Shown: one piece after another, positions 1 through 11,879 of the stretch | How the letters are laid out: every line of letters begins with the position of its first letter | Position numbering within the stretch: position 1 is the stretch's first letter | From: Tigriopus japonicus | Taxonomy: Eukaryota > Arthropoda > Copepoda > Harpacticoida > Harpacticidae | Direction of reading: 5' to 3' | DNA: 64,000 nt | Assembly: GCA_010645155.1 (NCBI GenBank) | Contig: CM021317.1 | Span: 7,573,417-7,637,416, forward strand | Made by a program: the position numbers and the translations under genes | The notes under the pieces: model-generated | What the model was told of the DNA's origin: nothing | Database searches by the model: none | Seen by the model: the letters and a program-made list of their open reading frames with translations, nothing else

Positions 1-504
1 TGTTGTTGAGAATGATGTCTTGGCATCCCTGTACCCATTTGACCATTAGGGTTGCTTATGGGAACCTGAAGACTCATGGCTGAAGGAAGCGAGTCATCAC
101 TAGTGTTAAGCATCATCCCATGATTCGTGGGCATGTTCTGGTAGCTCTGGTGATGGTACATCTTTGGTGTGGGAGGCAGAGGCTGGTTTTGAGGGTAGCC
201 TGATTGAAGAGGCGTAGCCGAGCCCATTCGCATTGTCGTGGCATTGGAACCACCCGCCATATTCACGTTACTGAAGCTCGGTTGAAGTGGAACGATGGGA
301 GTTTGTGGCGGAAGAGAGTTCAATACACTCCCATTTGAGGCTGGATAGTGGTGAACAGATCCAACGTCCGTGTGAATTGTCTCGGAATGAGGAATTTGGG
401 ATCCTTTCCCCAAGGTATCCAAACCAATGCCACTGCCCTTGAAGTCTGAGGGGTATCCTCTTAATGATGCTGTTCCATCATCATAGTATCGGTCTTTGAG
501 CTTC
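1..504 (-). CDS. Gli: Gli exon 11: cytoplasmic tail (partial)
   Basis: After ttggacaag-side acceptor tttcag the frame opens with KLKDRYYDD directly behind the TM anchor, then a Ser/Pro/Gln/Met-rich tail without stops to the window edge. The C-terminal PDZ-ligand expected for gliotactin would lie outside the window. Confidence 0.85.
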
Positions 505-3500
505 CTGAAATTGGACAAGAAAATTGATTGAGACTTGCCTCAAGGGGAGGGGGGGTTGTCTCTACCGTCAAGATGGGTTCTAATCTTTGAACAATATATT
601 AGCTGAAGCAATCATGAAGGAAAAGCCAATGAAAACGAGTGTACTGCATTTCCAAGCCAAATTCACTTCAAAAGACCCTCCTCTCATTGTTCCTTTCCCA
701 AAAGACCCCTTTGTTCAAAATAGGGATTCTTCTCTTCAAATGTGAAATTGTTCATCAAAAGAGTTCATTGCATTCAATCTGAGAATATGGCACATGTACC
801 ATGGTTGCTTCATTTCAAATTATTGATGTGTGTCGAGTTGGATTTTTGGCAGAGTTTGTCCATTTCGTATTTTAGGGTCAAAAAGCTGACGCAACTAAAC
901 TTTTAGCAGGCATTAGACCTTATCTACCATAAAATATGACAGCACTGCCAACTCAAAATCCATGTTATACCTATGGATGGAACTCTAAATTGAACTAGTT
1001 CGATTGTTGCCAAAGTGGTCCCTGTTTAGGTCTTTTCAAAAAGTTATATACATCTGCTATATATCTGCCCATTTGAACAGCGATAAACTTCCGAGTCAAA
1101 ACTGGCAGCACTCTTGGTTCGAAACACATCACTATTTCAAATCTCGTAAAACAAGGCCGTCGCTCACGTTTATGGTGATTCAATTAAAAGCAATGAAGCA
1201 AGGCTTGTGCCATAGACTGTCGCAAAAAAGCGACCTCAATTGGCAAAAATCGCTTCATCTGGAGTGCAAAGGTGGAGAAATTCCTAAAAACTGCTCTTCA
1301 CTTTGCTAAGTTTGGGTGCCTCTTAAATTTGATTGGTGGTAGTCGACTGGAAGTTTTTAATAATTGTATGAATAAGTAGTTAAAGCTTTTAAGGACATCA
1401 TGATTTTTTGCCTCATTTTGCAGTTTTTGCAGATTTAAAATGTCATTTTCTACTTCAAATTCAGTCCCCCTCTATTGAGATGGCAAATTCAGGGTGGTGT
1501 GATGTTTTGCGGAGCCAAACGAAAACTGGACCCGCAACCTCAAACAACATGGTCATCCATGGGTAGGCCGCATGTTAACTCGCTTTAGTGTTAAATAACG
1601 CACGTAATTCAAAAGCGAGAGTTTACCAAAATCAAGTCAGATTTACCGGCTTCTAGTATAAACTCGTGACAACTCCTGTGTTTGAAACGCAGCTAGGGAG
1701 AGTATATACTCGACGAACGCTAATTCGACTTAATTTTGGTATACTTTCACTTTTGAATTAAGTGCGTTAACATGATTTGGCTATTTATAGCGTAATGACT
1801 AGGGATGCACAAAAAATACAAAAAACGCTAAAAAATGCATCAAAAATGTCAAAATTCTCAAGTCAAAGTATATTCCTTATAACCATAAATTGGTTCCTGA
1901 AGATTAATATACTTTACTTTACTATACTAAATACACTTAATGGGGAAGTAAGTGTCATTGCTTGTATCTAGGCCATTCCATTACCAAGCCTTTTACCCGG
2001 GCACTTCGTACAACGGTTGCATTTGACCATTTGAATAAGAGTTGATGAGGTTAATGGAGTCATGATAATTTCTAATACGTAACATACTAAAGAAAAATGG
2101 ATTCTTTCCACTCACCTTGTAGCATTGCGCCATAAAAGGAAACACACAACAACCAACACGATAAGGAACAAGCATAGGGATGAGATGGACCAAAACGCTT
2201 TTTGGAGTGGCGAGTCTGGCTCCCACCAGAACTGAAAACCAATCGAAGGTTAATGCATCAAAAAGAGAAACATAATGATTGCTTGATGCACTGGAATCAT
2301 GGAGTGGGAGGCTAGCAATGATAATTATGATTTCCAGTAGAAACGAGTCAATAACGCTCTTCCGCAAATGAGACCTTTCTTTTGTCGAGTAGACTACGTA
2401 CTTCAATTTTCAGCTCAATTGAATGTCGGAGTCAAAAGTTCTGCTCTTTCAAAGTTCAGTGCAAATCCTACCGAGAATGAATGAACTAGCCCTTTTGTGG
2501 TAATCGTTTTACCACAAAAGGGTGAAATCATTCCTTATATGCTCTCTTCAGTACATAAGTTTGAGAAGGCATAACTTTTCACTCCGGCATTCAATTGGGC
2601 AGAAATTTGAAATACGTATTCTTCTCAATGCAAGCCAGGTCCTACTTGCAGAAGAACGCAAATGGTTCGTTTCTACTGGAAATCATAATTCTCATTGCTA
2701 GCCTCCCACTCCATGATTTTCGTGCTTCTTGATTGATGCTAAAGGTTCGACACCTATTGCTCAGCGTTATATCAGCAATGCCTCCAGACAAGGGGGGGAT
2801 TATGTAGTTTCTCAATAGAAAGGAAATTGTTGCACCTCGGGGTAAACAAAAAATACCCAAGTTGCAAAGCAGTAATCCGAAACAACAAAATTAAAATAGA
2901 AGATTTTGTAGACGTTAGAGGGAAAGTAAGGGAATGGAAAACACTTCTTTGGTTTATCTCTTTCACAGGCAAAGTTGAAACCCCTGGCTTCTCTAAAAAC
3001 ACCTCGCATCATTCCACGTTGGTAAAAATGTTATTCAATTCAACCTAAAGAGTTATAACGGAATTCACAAAGAATGCCCTACTAAATTTCAAATGGAAGC
3101 TAATTGACAGAATGGATTCAGGAACGGTGCTTCAAAATTTTTGATTAATAATTTTAAGTTTTATTTTGCATGATATTTAATAACGTCTTGCTGACATGAC
3201 AAGTGACAATTTATCACCATGTGGCAAAATTTAATCTGTGTTTTTTTCTTCTTACTAAATTTTTCTCTTGTCCTTGAACTATTAATGTGTATTGAAGAAT
3301 TCCAAAAGCTTATTTAAAACGTACAGAAAGCATGACTGATGTGTATTTTACCAGATGTCATTTCAGGATCTAGTAAGGATATTCAAAAAGAAGCCCCCAA
3401 CCAAGAAGATCAAATTTCGGATAAACGGTAATTATGTAAACTATATTAATCATTTACTCTCTTCACACGGAATCCCATTCCTTGTAGCAGTATNGACGGC

Positions 3501-6500
3501 TAAACCAAAAACATTCAAATGAAAATTCATCTTAAAACTAATATTGAGTTTGCATCACGGATTAGTATCTGATGATTTTTAATCGAACTATCACTTAAGA
3601 TGAGTTTTTCTCCTCTCCTCACTTTTGTTTTTTTGACGTTTGCATCACACAACGAAAAATGGTTTCCTTTGGCTTTTAGCGGCCTCAAAATATCTTACCT
3701 CTGTAGTTGGTGGGTATGTTGGAGTGATGTACCCAATGACACTAGGTAGATATTCCGTCCAGAAAGCGCATTCTCTTTGTCGATAGTTCCAAAGCATTGT
3801 AGAGTTCTCCGTCGTATTGACGGCTAGAAAGTGCAAGATTTCACCCTTCTTCGTGTTGTCCCAATGTACACCCAATATGTGAGTAGGTGTAGGTTTTCTA
3901 TTCAAGAAGGTTAAAGACAATTAAGAGATACTTTTGGCGCGCAATGAAATAAACTATACTTCACCAAGAATTTCTAGAATCTATCGCATTGAACATGGCC
4001 CGCCAAGATCGAGTCAATCTATTACATAGGAACAAGGAAAAAAATTGGGGCTTTTCCTTTTTTATGTAGTATTTCTACTCGATTTTGGTCGGCCATGCGC
4101 AGTCCATCAAATTCTAGACGTCCTTTGACTTCACTTACCCATACCAAGAAAAGTTTGAAAAGGCATAGATGAAAAACTCGCTCATATTGCGATCTCCCTC
4201 AGTCCACATATTCCGGCTCACCTGAGAAGGAGTTCTTACTTGTGTTTAATTTCGATCAAATAAATCTTTAATTGATAATTTTTACTTGCTGTCCCTCAGG
4301 AAAAAATACTGGATCCATAAAAGGAGCTCCTGTTAGAAAGTAGTGCTCCAAGTTATGGGTTATTTGTCGCCACCACGGAAGTCGAAGGGCTTCTACTGTT
4401 GTATTTTGGACGTACATGTACGTGTCCACACGATTATTGACTAAAGTTTTGACGATGGCATCTTGAGGGGCTCGAAAATAGTAATCCGACCAAAACTGGA
4501 ATGAAAACATCTCGATGAAGGCGTGTTTCTCTTTTTGCAAAGTCGAAAGAAATTTGTGCCGTACGTTAATGAATTCCTCACGAATATGGCTGCGATTGTT
4601 TGGATCAGGGTAATAAGTGTACATGTATTTGATGGCGTTGAAGATTCCTTCTGGATTCAACGTGTAGTTGTATTGGTTGATGTGATCGCGGACCATCACG
4701 TCAAAAAAATCCCACCCCACATCATAATTCGGAGCTAGTGATTTATTATTATCTGAAAAAAAGGTTCAAATGTCACTTGCATATCGATGGCAAACGATGG
4801 GTTTAATCAATTCCAAACACCAGTAGTACTTTGGAGTATAAAATCAATATTTTCAGAGCAACACCATCATAGGGCGGATCCATCTAGCTATTTTTTTCAC
4901 AAATTTCCAGATGAAATTTTTCTTTACAGATGTGCAATCTCAAAATCTACCCGGAGACCTCATTACAGACCAAATTAAAAATTCTGTTTGTGACTTCGAA
5001 GTTTGTCAACAAGTTTCTCGGCTAGATCCGATCCGCCTTTAGCTCATTTTACGTACACGTTTTACCAATCTTAAATATCACATTTGTGTCACTGATGCTG
5101 GGAGCGAAAAGAATGCGATTAAAAGAAGTTCTTACACAAGAGGTACGATGCGTCATCTCTAGAGACTCCTGTCAGATATTGGAGTTTGGGGTTGTATTTT
5201 TCTCGTTGGTAGAGCTCTGTGACCAGGTCTGGAAGGGCCATGAAGTCATCTGAGACCCATTCCTCGTTCCATTCGTCTTCAGGCATTGAAATGTTCACCT
5301 TTAAATAAAAAAACCCTGGTAATCGTGTGCGTTGATTGAATTTGAAAAGACATGTTGAATAGAGATAATTGGGTTCGTCTCTAGTGTATGCCCTCGAGAT
5401 CCCCTTTTGTGTCTTTTCCAGGATGTAGTACAACTGCTAGACGAGAGAAAATATTTCTCAATATGTTACCATTACTTTCAAGAATATCTGAAGTAAATTG
5501 ACTCTTCTATAATACAGGTAATTCAATAATACAGGTCTTTGCCTTAAACAAGCAATTTTTCGTAAGCCCGGCAAATGAAAATATTCGATGACATTGGAGT
5601 TGTGTTTTAAGTTAAAACTTACTAATCATATACATTACACATTAAATTTGCAATATAATAATACATCATGATATGAAGCAGTTCATTGTAAGTAGGAGAT
5701 TACCAATCACCCACTAGACAATCAATATTTTCATTGTTAAACGAACGATGAAAATCGATAAGTATTCAATATGGAAATCTATCCCTCTCGATTACATGGG
5801 TTAGATCATTGAATGAATTTAAATTCCTTATTTAAACCAAGATTGCTTTCAAATGACTTAGATCTGAAAGTTTATTTGATGGAACAATTTTGTTGCACAT
5901 TAAGATCTCCTTCTAACTAGAATTTTAACTTGGACTAAGTTTTGACTTGTCAAAAAAACTCACTATAACTAAACTCACTTAACAAACAATCTCACTATAA
6001 ACAAATCTGCCATGACCAACCAAATTATATAACAAAAAAATGAGAAGGGGTCTCTCAGTTTAGCTTTAGAACACCTGAAATTGATTGGAATTTCAATCTT
6101 CTAAAAAAAATCAGTTAAACGTCATTGGCTAATTAACGGGTTTGATTTTGAACTAGATTCATTTTTAGATTGGTTTGACATTTTGTGAGTACTGATGGCG
6201 TTTAATCTGATTTTCAATCTGCCCAGTCATTTTTGCGCGCGTTTCTTTTGTGAAAAATGCGTTCGTTCATAGAGCATATCCAAAAAGTGACCCTGTTTTT
6301 TGAAGACTTAAGATTGAACAGATTGAAATCAGATTGAATTCAGATTGAATCTCATCACTAGTTGTAAGTAAGATGATGATAATAATAATATCCTATACAT
6401 CCATGGCATATTTTACATAGATATACATATTAAATAACCTATATGGTACTAGCATGCGTCAGCAGGATTGAAAGTTCCAACCGATATGGTATTTACTTGG

Positions 6501-9500
6501 TTCAATTAAGAATGTATAAACTGCTGGGCCTTTTTTATCTGCAAGTCGGTGCTCTTGGGCAAATTGGGTTTCTTAATGAGCTAAACTTTGCGCTTGTGAT
6601 GTCTTTCTAATCATTTCTTCTTTAGGGACCCTTTATGGCGCAATCAAAGTTCGAAAATCTGTATTTATCCTAATTCTAGTCTTCATACCTGTACAACAGG
6701 TGCCCAAGGCCATGTTCCAATTTCGGGTTTGAACTCAATGTTGGTCAGTTCTGCAGCAGAACGACCCCTTCGAACGCAATCTACCAATTTCCAGGAGTTG
6801 TCAATGGTGCATCCAACACGTTCTCCAAACACCAAGCTCGTGTTCATGGCCCTAAATTTGTCGTTGATAGCCGCCCACTCAGCCACAGGACTTCCGCTAA
6901 TCGCTATCACTCTTCTGACCATATTTCTTGTTCTTGGCATCACTGCGAGAAGACCGGCACTTGCTGCACCAGCATCCGGTCCAAATCTGTAAGAATTTAA
7001 TCATGGCGTCAAATAATGACCTACAACATCCAATTTGAGGGCTCGCTGTTGGATTCAACAAAGCTGCCATACAGAGGTTGAAAAACAGATCACTTTCAAG
7101 ATGAATCCTTTGTGTTTGCAGAAAGAGAAAGACTTACACAGTGATTCGATCTCGGTCCCCTTGGAAACTGTTGATGTTGTCATACACCCATTTCAGAGCC
7201 ATGGCTTGATCCAAGAGCCCATAATTGCCAGGGGCATGCTGATCGCCGGTGGAAAGAAATCCCAAGGCTCCTAAACGATAGTTAATGGTGACCACAACAA
7301 CCCTTCCCCAAGCAGCCAATTGTTGACCAGGAAACTCGTTGCCAGATCCGTGCGAAAATTCTCCTCCATGGATGTAGAACATAACTGGGAATAGTTGTGA
7401 TTGGCCAGACTTGACCTGAAAAATCAATCAATATACAATAACTTTTGTCAAATTTAGCACTACCGATGAAGGGACTTACTGTAGGAGAAAATATATTGAG
7501 GTACAAACAATCTTCATCAAGGAGTGGGGAATTTTTCGTGGCTCCAACAAAGCGAACTGGTTGTGGACAAACTGGCGCCCAATCAACCGCGTCATAGCTT
7601 TGCCATCCTCTATGAGCTCGAGGAGGCTAAAAATAGGGAGATGACCGATCAATTCATGACAATACGTGGTTTGTGAGAAAGAGCTAAAAACCCAAACTAC
7701 GGTGACAATGGCTTATTATACAAGTGGTTTCAGGCTAAATGGCAGTTTATTGACCTTTATGTTTACTAAGTATTCCAAAAGAAACAGAAGAGCTAACTAT
7801 ATCATCTTAAACTCATGATTGAAACCATAAATGAACCTCACCGTCGTTGTTTATCATTTCCCAAATACTTGGCTTCTAGAGTAAGAAAAAAATAGTTCAA
7901 TATTTAATCAACGATGGATTTCACATAAAGGGTCACACAATTTGTGACTTCAACTTTTCTTTTCCTTCCGAAATTTGGCTTGAATTGAATCTTAGGCAAC
8001 ATAAAGGGAATAAAGACCAATGCATCTAATTGATTGTTATCTCTTGCGTCTTTTTGAGGTTTGTATATTTTTTGTGAAATATCCCATTTCGGAGTTATCG
8101 ATCTATGAAGTTGTTCCGTTTCTTTTGAATCACTCGGTAAGTTGGAAAAGAGTTGACTTGCAGAGGGCTCATGAATCTTGAAAGTTCTATTTCATAACAA
8201 TCGGCCACAAAGAGAATATTCTTAAAGGGATCTTGGCTACTTCATTTACTTAGTTTGAAAGTTTACAATCCTCGTCAACTTACTAACGTCTTTGATGTGG
8301 TAGTAAGCAAACCTTAATTCCATAAACCCTTTTTATCTTTCCTTTTCTTTTTTTAAACTTCATCTCTTACCATAAGTCGTGCCTCCCCAGTTGGTGGTTG
8401 TGCATAAGGGATTCCCAAAAAGACCGAAACGGTGGCTTTGATTTTGTCTACATTGGCCACTCCTGGTCTTTCAAATTCAGGCACCCTGGGTCCATCGTAA
8501 AGATAAACATAGAACCCGTTCACTCGACCGTAATTGGTGTTGATAGTAACATCACGGGGTAGATTCTCACAACCTGGTCGACATTCACCTTGAAGCTCAG
8601 GAAGCCACCCTCCCAAGACACCGGGTGCGGGTAAGTCGTTAGGATCATAGCGAGGATCGTAGTTGGGATCCCGCAATCGATCCGTTTGCCGATCGGGGAA
8701 ACGCTCGTAGTATCGATACTTCGAGTCATATCGATCTTTGGGTATACTCTGTCGATTATTGTTGTACTTGGGCACATTTCGGGGATCTTGATAACGAGGA
8801 TCGGAAAATTGAGGATCGTTTACTGGATCATATGTCCCAGGGATGCTGTGGAAACGAGGATCGTAGCGACTTCCATATCGGTCTTTAGTATTGGCTAATT
8901 CTCTGAATGGAAAGAATGAAACGGAAAATGAATATTAAATTCATTAATCGGAAGTAGAGCGTAAGTATTTACAGTACCTGTATGGCTGTCCATTCACGAA
9001 TCTAACCCCTTCTCGAACTTCATGTTGTTGCGGAATGCGATATCGATTGGGATCATCAAATGGGTCTCTAGTTGTAGATCGAATAGCGATTTTTTGAGTG
9101 GGCCTCAAAGTGGGATTACGAATAGGTGATTGTGTAGAGGTCTTGTCATAGTAGTAACCATTGCTCTGGTTATTAATCGGATAGCTTTTTTGATCTTTGG
9201 GCGGAAATGGCTCGTAGGAGAAAGTCTCACGGAATGCTGAACCTGGATCATTGTAGCTTCTCCGAGGCGAGGTTTCACTATTCTGATTTGGATTTGAATA
9301 CCCTCGTTCCGGATACCTTCTCCGAGGGGGTGGCTCATTATCACTTACCACTCCGAGACCACCTCTCAAAACTGGAGCTTCATAACCAATGTCTGCATCC
9401 GAAGCTACTTGATCCGGCCTCTCTAGAGTTTGAGCAAATGTCCAGGATATCACAACACCAATTATAAAACACACACTGTGTACACCAAAGTCTTTAGGCT

Positions 9501-9516
9501 TCAAGCCCGGCTTCAT
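1..9516 (-). CDS. Gli: Gliotactin, cholinesterase-like junction adhesion protein (eleven exons, 3' end outside window)
   Basis: Gliotactin is a single-pass membrane protein of the cholinesterase-like adhesion family that organises tricellular septate junctions in arthropod epithelia and glia. Exons on the minus strand, in order: 9516-8978, 8902-8371, 7626-7480, 7415-7138, 6986-6689, 5298-5136, 4752-4286, 4221-4139, 3897-3699, 2231-2116 and 504 to beyond base 1. All joins are GT-AG and the phases agree, giving about 1,108 residues to the edge. Order: hydrophobic leader (residues 12-28), long Tyr/Asp/Pro/Arg-rich linker, alpha/beta-hydrolase domain (about 290-900), TM helix (about 914-935), cytoplasmic tail. 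Diagnostic matches are [37 protein letters not shown] and [14 protein letters not shown]. The nucleophile position (GxSxG in active esterases) reads FGPDAG, with Asp503 instead of Ser, so the protein should be catalytically inert. Start chosen at 9516, just before the leader; an upstream in-frame ATG at 9639 is possible. Recognition is from remembered Drosophila gliotactin; confidence is high. Confidence 0.93.
1476..1774. mobile_element. Half copy of foldback MITE (TGAGATG family)
   Basis: Starts TGAGATGGCAAATTCAGGGT and is closely similar to the left two-thirds of the complete palindromic copy at 19850-20226, including gatgttttgcggagccaaac and aaacgcag. The right arm is missing. It lies in the last Gli intron. 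Confidence 0.75.
2116..2231 (-). CDS. Gli: Gli exon 10: transmembrane helix
   Basis: Acceptor ggttttcag, donor gtgagt. Reads [15 protein letters not shown], then a hydrophobic helix with [15 protein letters not shown] and the stop-transfer RNATR. The 116-bp length and phase 2 exit fit both neighbours. Confidence 0.9.
2282..2731. mobile_element. Palindromic foldback MITE, complete copy
   Basis: Arms are inverted copies. The left arm has tggagtgggaggctagcaat and cggagtcaaaagtt. The centre is ccttttgtggtaa...ttaccacaaaagg near 2490-2521. The right arm mirrors it, ending gctagcctcccactcca and cgtgcttcttg. It is the same family as 14255-14724. It sits in the Gli intron, 51 bp from exon 10. Confidence 0.85.
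3405..3510 (+). repeat. Orphan 3' end of LINE family (copy 1)
   Basis: Contains gatcaaatttcggataaacg and ggaatcccattccttgtagc, the terminal block shared by the copies at 17745, 18645, 25505, 26650 and 35505. The only ambiguous base in the window (n at 3494) falls here. Confidence 0.65.
3699..3897 (-). CDS. Gli: Gli exon 9: end of extracellular domain
   Basis: Acceptor ttcttgaatag. Reads [27 protein letters not shown] and TPTYPPTTE, ending GAG before gtaaga. It includes the last conserved Cys of the domain. Confidence 0.92.
4139..4221 (-). CDS. Gli: Gli exon 8 (83 bp)
   Basis: A short exon between ttctcag and gtaagt. It encodes about 28 residues with [13 protein letters not shown] and NFSWYG, the C-terminal helix of the hydrolase fold. 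It is needed to reconcile the phase 0 end of exon 7 with the phase 2 start of exon 9. Confidence 0.88.
4286..4752 (-). CDS. Gli: Gli exon 7
   Basis: Acceptor ctttttttcag. Carries [38 protein letters not shown] and [11 protein letters not shown], all family-typical. Compared with the Drosophila protein I recall, it seems to hold about 16 extra residues in the part with [18 protein letters not shown]. Confidence 0.92.
5136..5298 (-). CDS. Gli: Gli exon 6
   Basis: Acceptor tttatttaaag, then [14 protein letters not shown] and [16 protein letters not shown]. Donor gtaaga; leaves phase 1. N-glycosylation sequon NIS near the start. Confidence 0.88.
6190..6360. mobile_element. hAT-like MITE, short copy in Gli intron
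   Basis: Ends are TACTGATGGCGTTTAATCTG and, reversed, TAGTGATGAGATTCAATCTG. Flanks tttgtgag / gttgtaag are a degraded 8-bp duplication (6 of 8). The interior is shared with the 295-bp element at 42340 (atttttgcgcgcg, aaaaatgcgttcgttca). Confidence 0.7.
6689..6986 (-). CDS. Gli: Gli exon 5: degenerate nucleophile elbow
   Basis: Opens TTTGGACCGGATGCTGG, that is FGPDAG where active family members have FGESAG. The rest reads [14 protein letters not shown] and [12 protein letters not shown], ending WPWAPVVQ before gtatga. This exon decides that the enzyme is inactive. Confidence 0.92.
7138..7415 (-). CDS. Gli: Gli exon 4: oxyanion-hole region
   Basis: Starts after ttgatttttcag and carries [11 protein letters not shown] (oxyanion-hole HGG), [15 protein letters not shown] and [16 protein letters not shown]. 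It ends in GT before gtaagt (phase 2) and joins exon 5 to complete a Val codon. Confidence 0.92.
7480..7626 (-). CDS. Gli: Gli exon 3: hydrolase fold with EDCLYLN motif
   Basis: Exactly 49 codons, phase 0 at both ends. It opens PPRAHRGWQ and contains CPQPVRF and [11 protein letters not shown], the second signature of the carboxylesterase/cholinesterase family, including the structural Cys397. No single open frame long enough marks it out; it was found from the splice sites and homology. Confidence 0.9.
8371..8902 (-). CDS. Gli: Gli exon 2: Asp-Pro-Arg-rich linker and start of esterase-like fold
   Basis: The acceptor ttccattcag precedes AGAATTAGCC. The first half is a repetitive linker rich in YDP, DPR and DRY-like units. 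The second half starts the hydrolase fold with [23 protein letters not shown] and [13 protein letters not shown]. The donor is gtaaga after GCACGACTTATG, phase 0. The linker is longer than I recall for Drosophila. Confidence 0.9.
8978..9516 (-). CDS. Gli: Gli exon 1: leader peptide and basic/Pro-rich N-terminus
   Basis: Begins with ATG at 9516 in the context CAAAATGAAG. A hydrophobic stretch ([14 protein letters not shown]) fits a signal peptide, and a Pro/Arg/Tyr-rich segment follows. The exon ends CCATACAG before gtactg and leaves phase 2. The 41 residues readable upstream, from an ATG at 9639, are less gene-like and put a second hydrophobic patch before the leader, so 9516 is preferred. 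Confidence 0.8.
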
Positions 9517-9639
9517 TTTGGCACAACTTATCAAGACAACTTGGACAATGCCATCCAGCACACTAATATTCCAGCCAAATTTGGCTGGTCCTGACCCCGG
9601 ATGACACTTAAATTTCTCAATCTGGATCGTGAGAACCAC

Positions 9640-11870
9640 CCAATCTCTACACTAGGAAAGAAAGAGACTTCACGAAATCAAAACAACAGGTTTGGGTGTA
9701 GCGCAGTTGAACCTGGCCTGCCTCAACGGGCATCGGAGTCCTCCATTGCCCCGTCCTGCATTTCGCCTTTGTCAGATATGCTCTCTTTCCACACATTCGC
9801 TCACTCACTCATTCAAGCCTCAAGCACAAACACACATTAAGCTGGGTGCAACGGGCACTTTAGGAGTTTTGTACCTGGATCACGTTCTAGGCAACACCGT
9901 ACCATGTGGAGGAAAGGTATACATGCACCTTGGTCGTTGGCGAATGCTTATTGTACGGGAGGGAATGGTCTCAAATCAAGACAGGGATGATTCTTGTGAT
10001 GTGGTTGTTGCTTGTTTCAAGTGTTTTTTAGAGGGAGGAAGAGGGTGTTGCAAGCTACTCAAATGATAAAATCCAATCCAATTCGATAAGATAAGAGTAT
10101 GTCAACAAAGATAGGAGAACTCTGGAGAGACAAAGGCTTGAAAAGCCCGAGACTAAAAAAAAGTGTTTGCAAAGCTTGTGAGGAACTGTTTTGGAAAAAT
10201 AGTTTGCCACCAATTAACATGAGAAAAAATAAAATCATATGGATTGGCGTTTTTCATTGTTCACTACCCAAACACATATATGTAAATGTGTCCACAACAT
10301 ATATGTTTATGTGTTTTTCATCTTCCATCATTTTCCTCGGCTAAAAAGAGAATTGTTACAAAAGATATTTTGAGTAGTATAAGCTTTGGGAGTAAAATTT
10401 CGAATTGAGCCCAATTCGAAAGCTTTGGTGTTGTGTTGGTGCAGCAATGAATGCTCTTTGGAACCAATGTACGTTTTGAGATTACAAACCTAAAGTTGCT
10501 TGCATCAAAGGCATCACTTATCTTCAGACTTCGAAAATAGCAAAGGCATTGATTGTGTGGAACAGAATGTTTAGATAGCAAGAACATGTTTAAAATGTCC
10601 CACCAGGGTTCATGATCCAACCAACGATGCCTGTAGAATTTTTTACCCGTCCGTTGGGGAAGGGATAAGCTTTTTGGCAGGTTTGACGGATATAGTAGGG
10701 AACGATTCAATGGTAAAATTATGGGAAATGTAAGGACATTAAGGGTGGAGTTTGCCTGAAACATTCACAAAATAACAATCAGCATGAATGCGACTTACTT
10801 CACTCTCCTTTAAATTCCATCATAAATGCGCAAATAATCATTCCGCCATTTTGCATCCTGTTTCATGATTTCTAAGTACTGACCATGAAGGTGTCTCGTT
10901 CATTCATTCTTGCGGTCCAATGATTACTCACATGAAGTTGCCTCTGAGTTCTATGCATCTGACTTGACTTGCATGGGGCTCAGCATCTACTTGTGGACCC
11001 AATTCCCTCGAATATGTATTCTTTATGCACTTTTTTTGTGGATCTCGAATCCTTAGAGACTGAGATTGCGGGTAATACATGCATAGATCGAGTCAAAGCT
11101 GATAGAGTGTGCTTCAAATGGTTCGCTGACCACTAAATAAGTGATAAGTTCCAAGATCACTAATAAATCTCATCTTGGTCACGGACAAATGGTCTAGTCT
11201 GGTCTCATGGGAGCTCTGCGGTCGGAAAATGGAACCTAGAAACATCAAAATGACGAGGAGTCAACGTAAAAAGAGCAACAATATTTTTTGACCCTTGACT
11301 TTGTCGTCCAATCAGATTTGGTAGAGGAAAGAAATATTTTGGAAATGCTTTGTTTTTTTCTAATTGGCTGTCAACCCCTGCAACCCTGTTTTTGTTTCTT
11401 TTTTGAAGTTATACCATTCAAGTTTTTATCTTAGAATATAAAAAAAAAATTTGAAACGTATGGTATTTCTGGTTCTTTTGCTCGAAAATAACTCTTTCTC
11501 ATATTCCATTTTGCCCATTAAAATACAAATTTGTCTTACCTGACTCATCTCCATGATGAAATATGCAAAAAACTGCGGTGCAAAGAACCGCAGTTTCCAA
11601 AAAAAGGAATCCTGATGATGGCAATATGAATGCTACAAGAGGCTATTTTTTCAAAATAATGGAACCAGTGGGTTGGGTGTGGTAGCGGTTGCCACAAGCA
11701 CGACCATTCAGCGCAAATATTTATGCCTTCGGGACGAAATAGAAGAAAAAATGAGTTAGTGAGTTTTCTGAACCTGAACGGATTTACTAGTGGCTGATTC
11801 CCCTTTCCTATTCTGCCTAAACTCAATACTTTGCCATTTCAGGTTCTTTAGATGCTCGACATAACAGCTC
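9640..11870. other. Region upstream of Gli, no gene recognised
   Basis: Presumably holds the Gli promoter and 5' UTR, but I see no convincing TATA element, splice structure or coding exon. Short open frames here lack coding character. Confidence 0.4.
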
Positions 11871-11879
11871 GGATGTTAA

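Noticed and set aside
3699..8902. Active carboxylesterase or acetylcholinesterase
   Set aside because: The nucleophile Ser is replaced by Asp, and the TM anchor and flanking motifs match gliotactin.
9105..9840. Frames overlapping gliotactin exon 1 in other phases and on the plus strand
   Set aside because: Shadows of the real exon; low-complexity coding sequence opens neighbouring frames.
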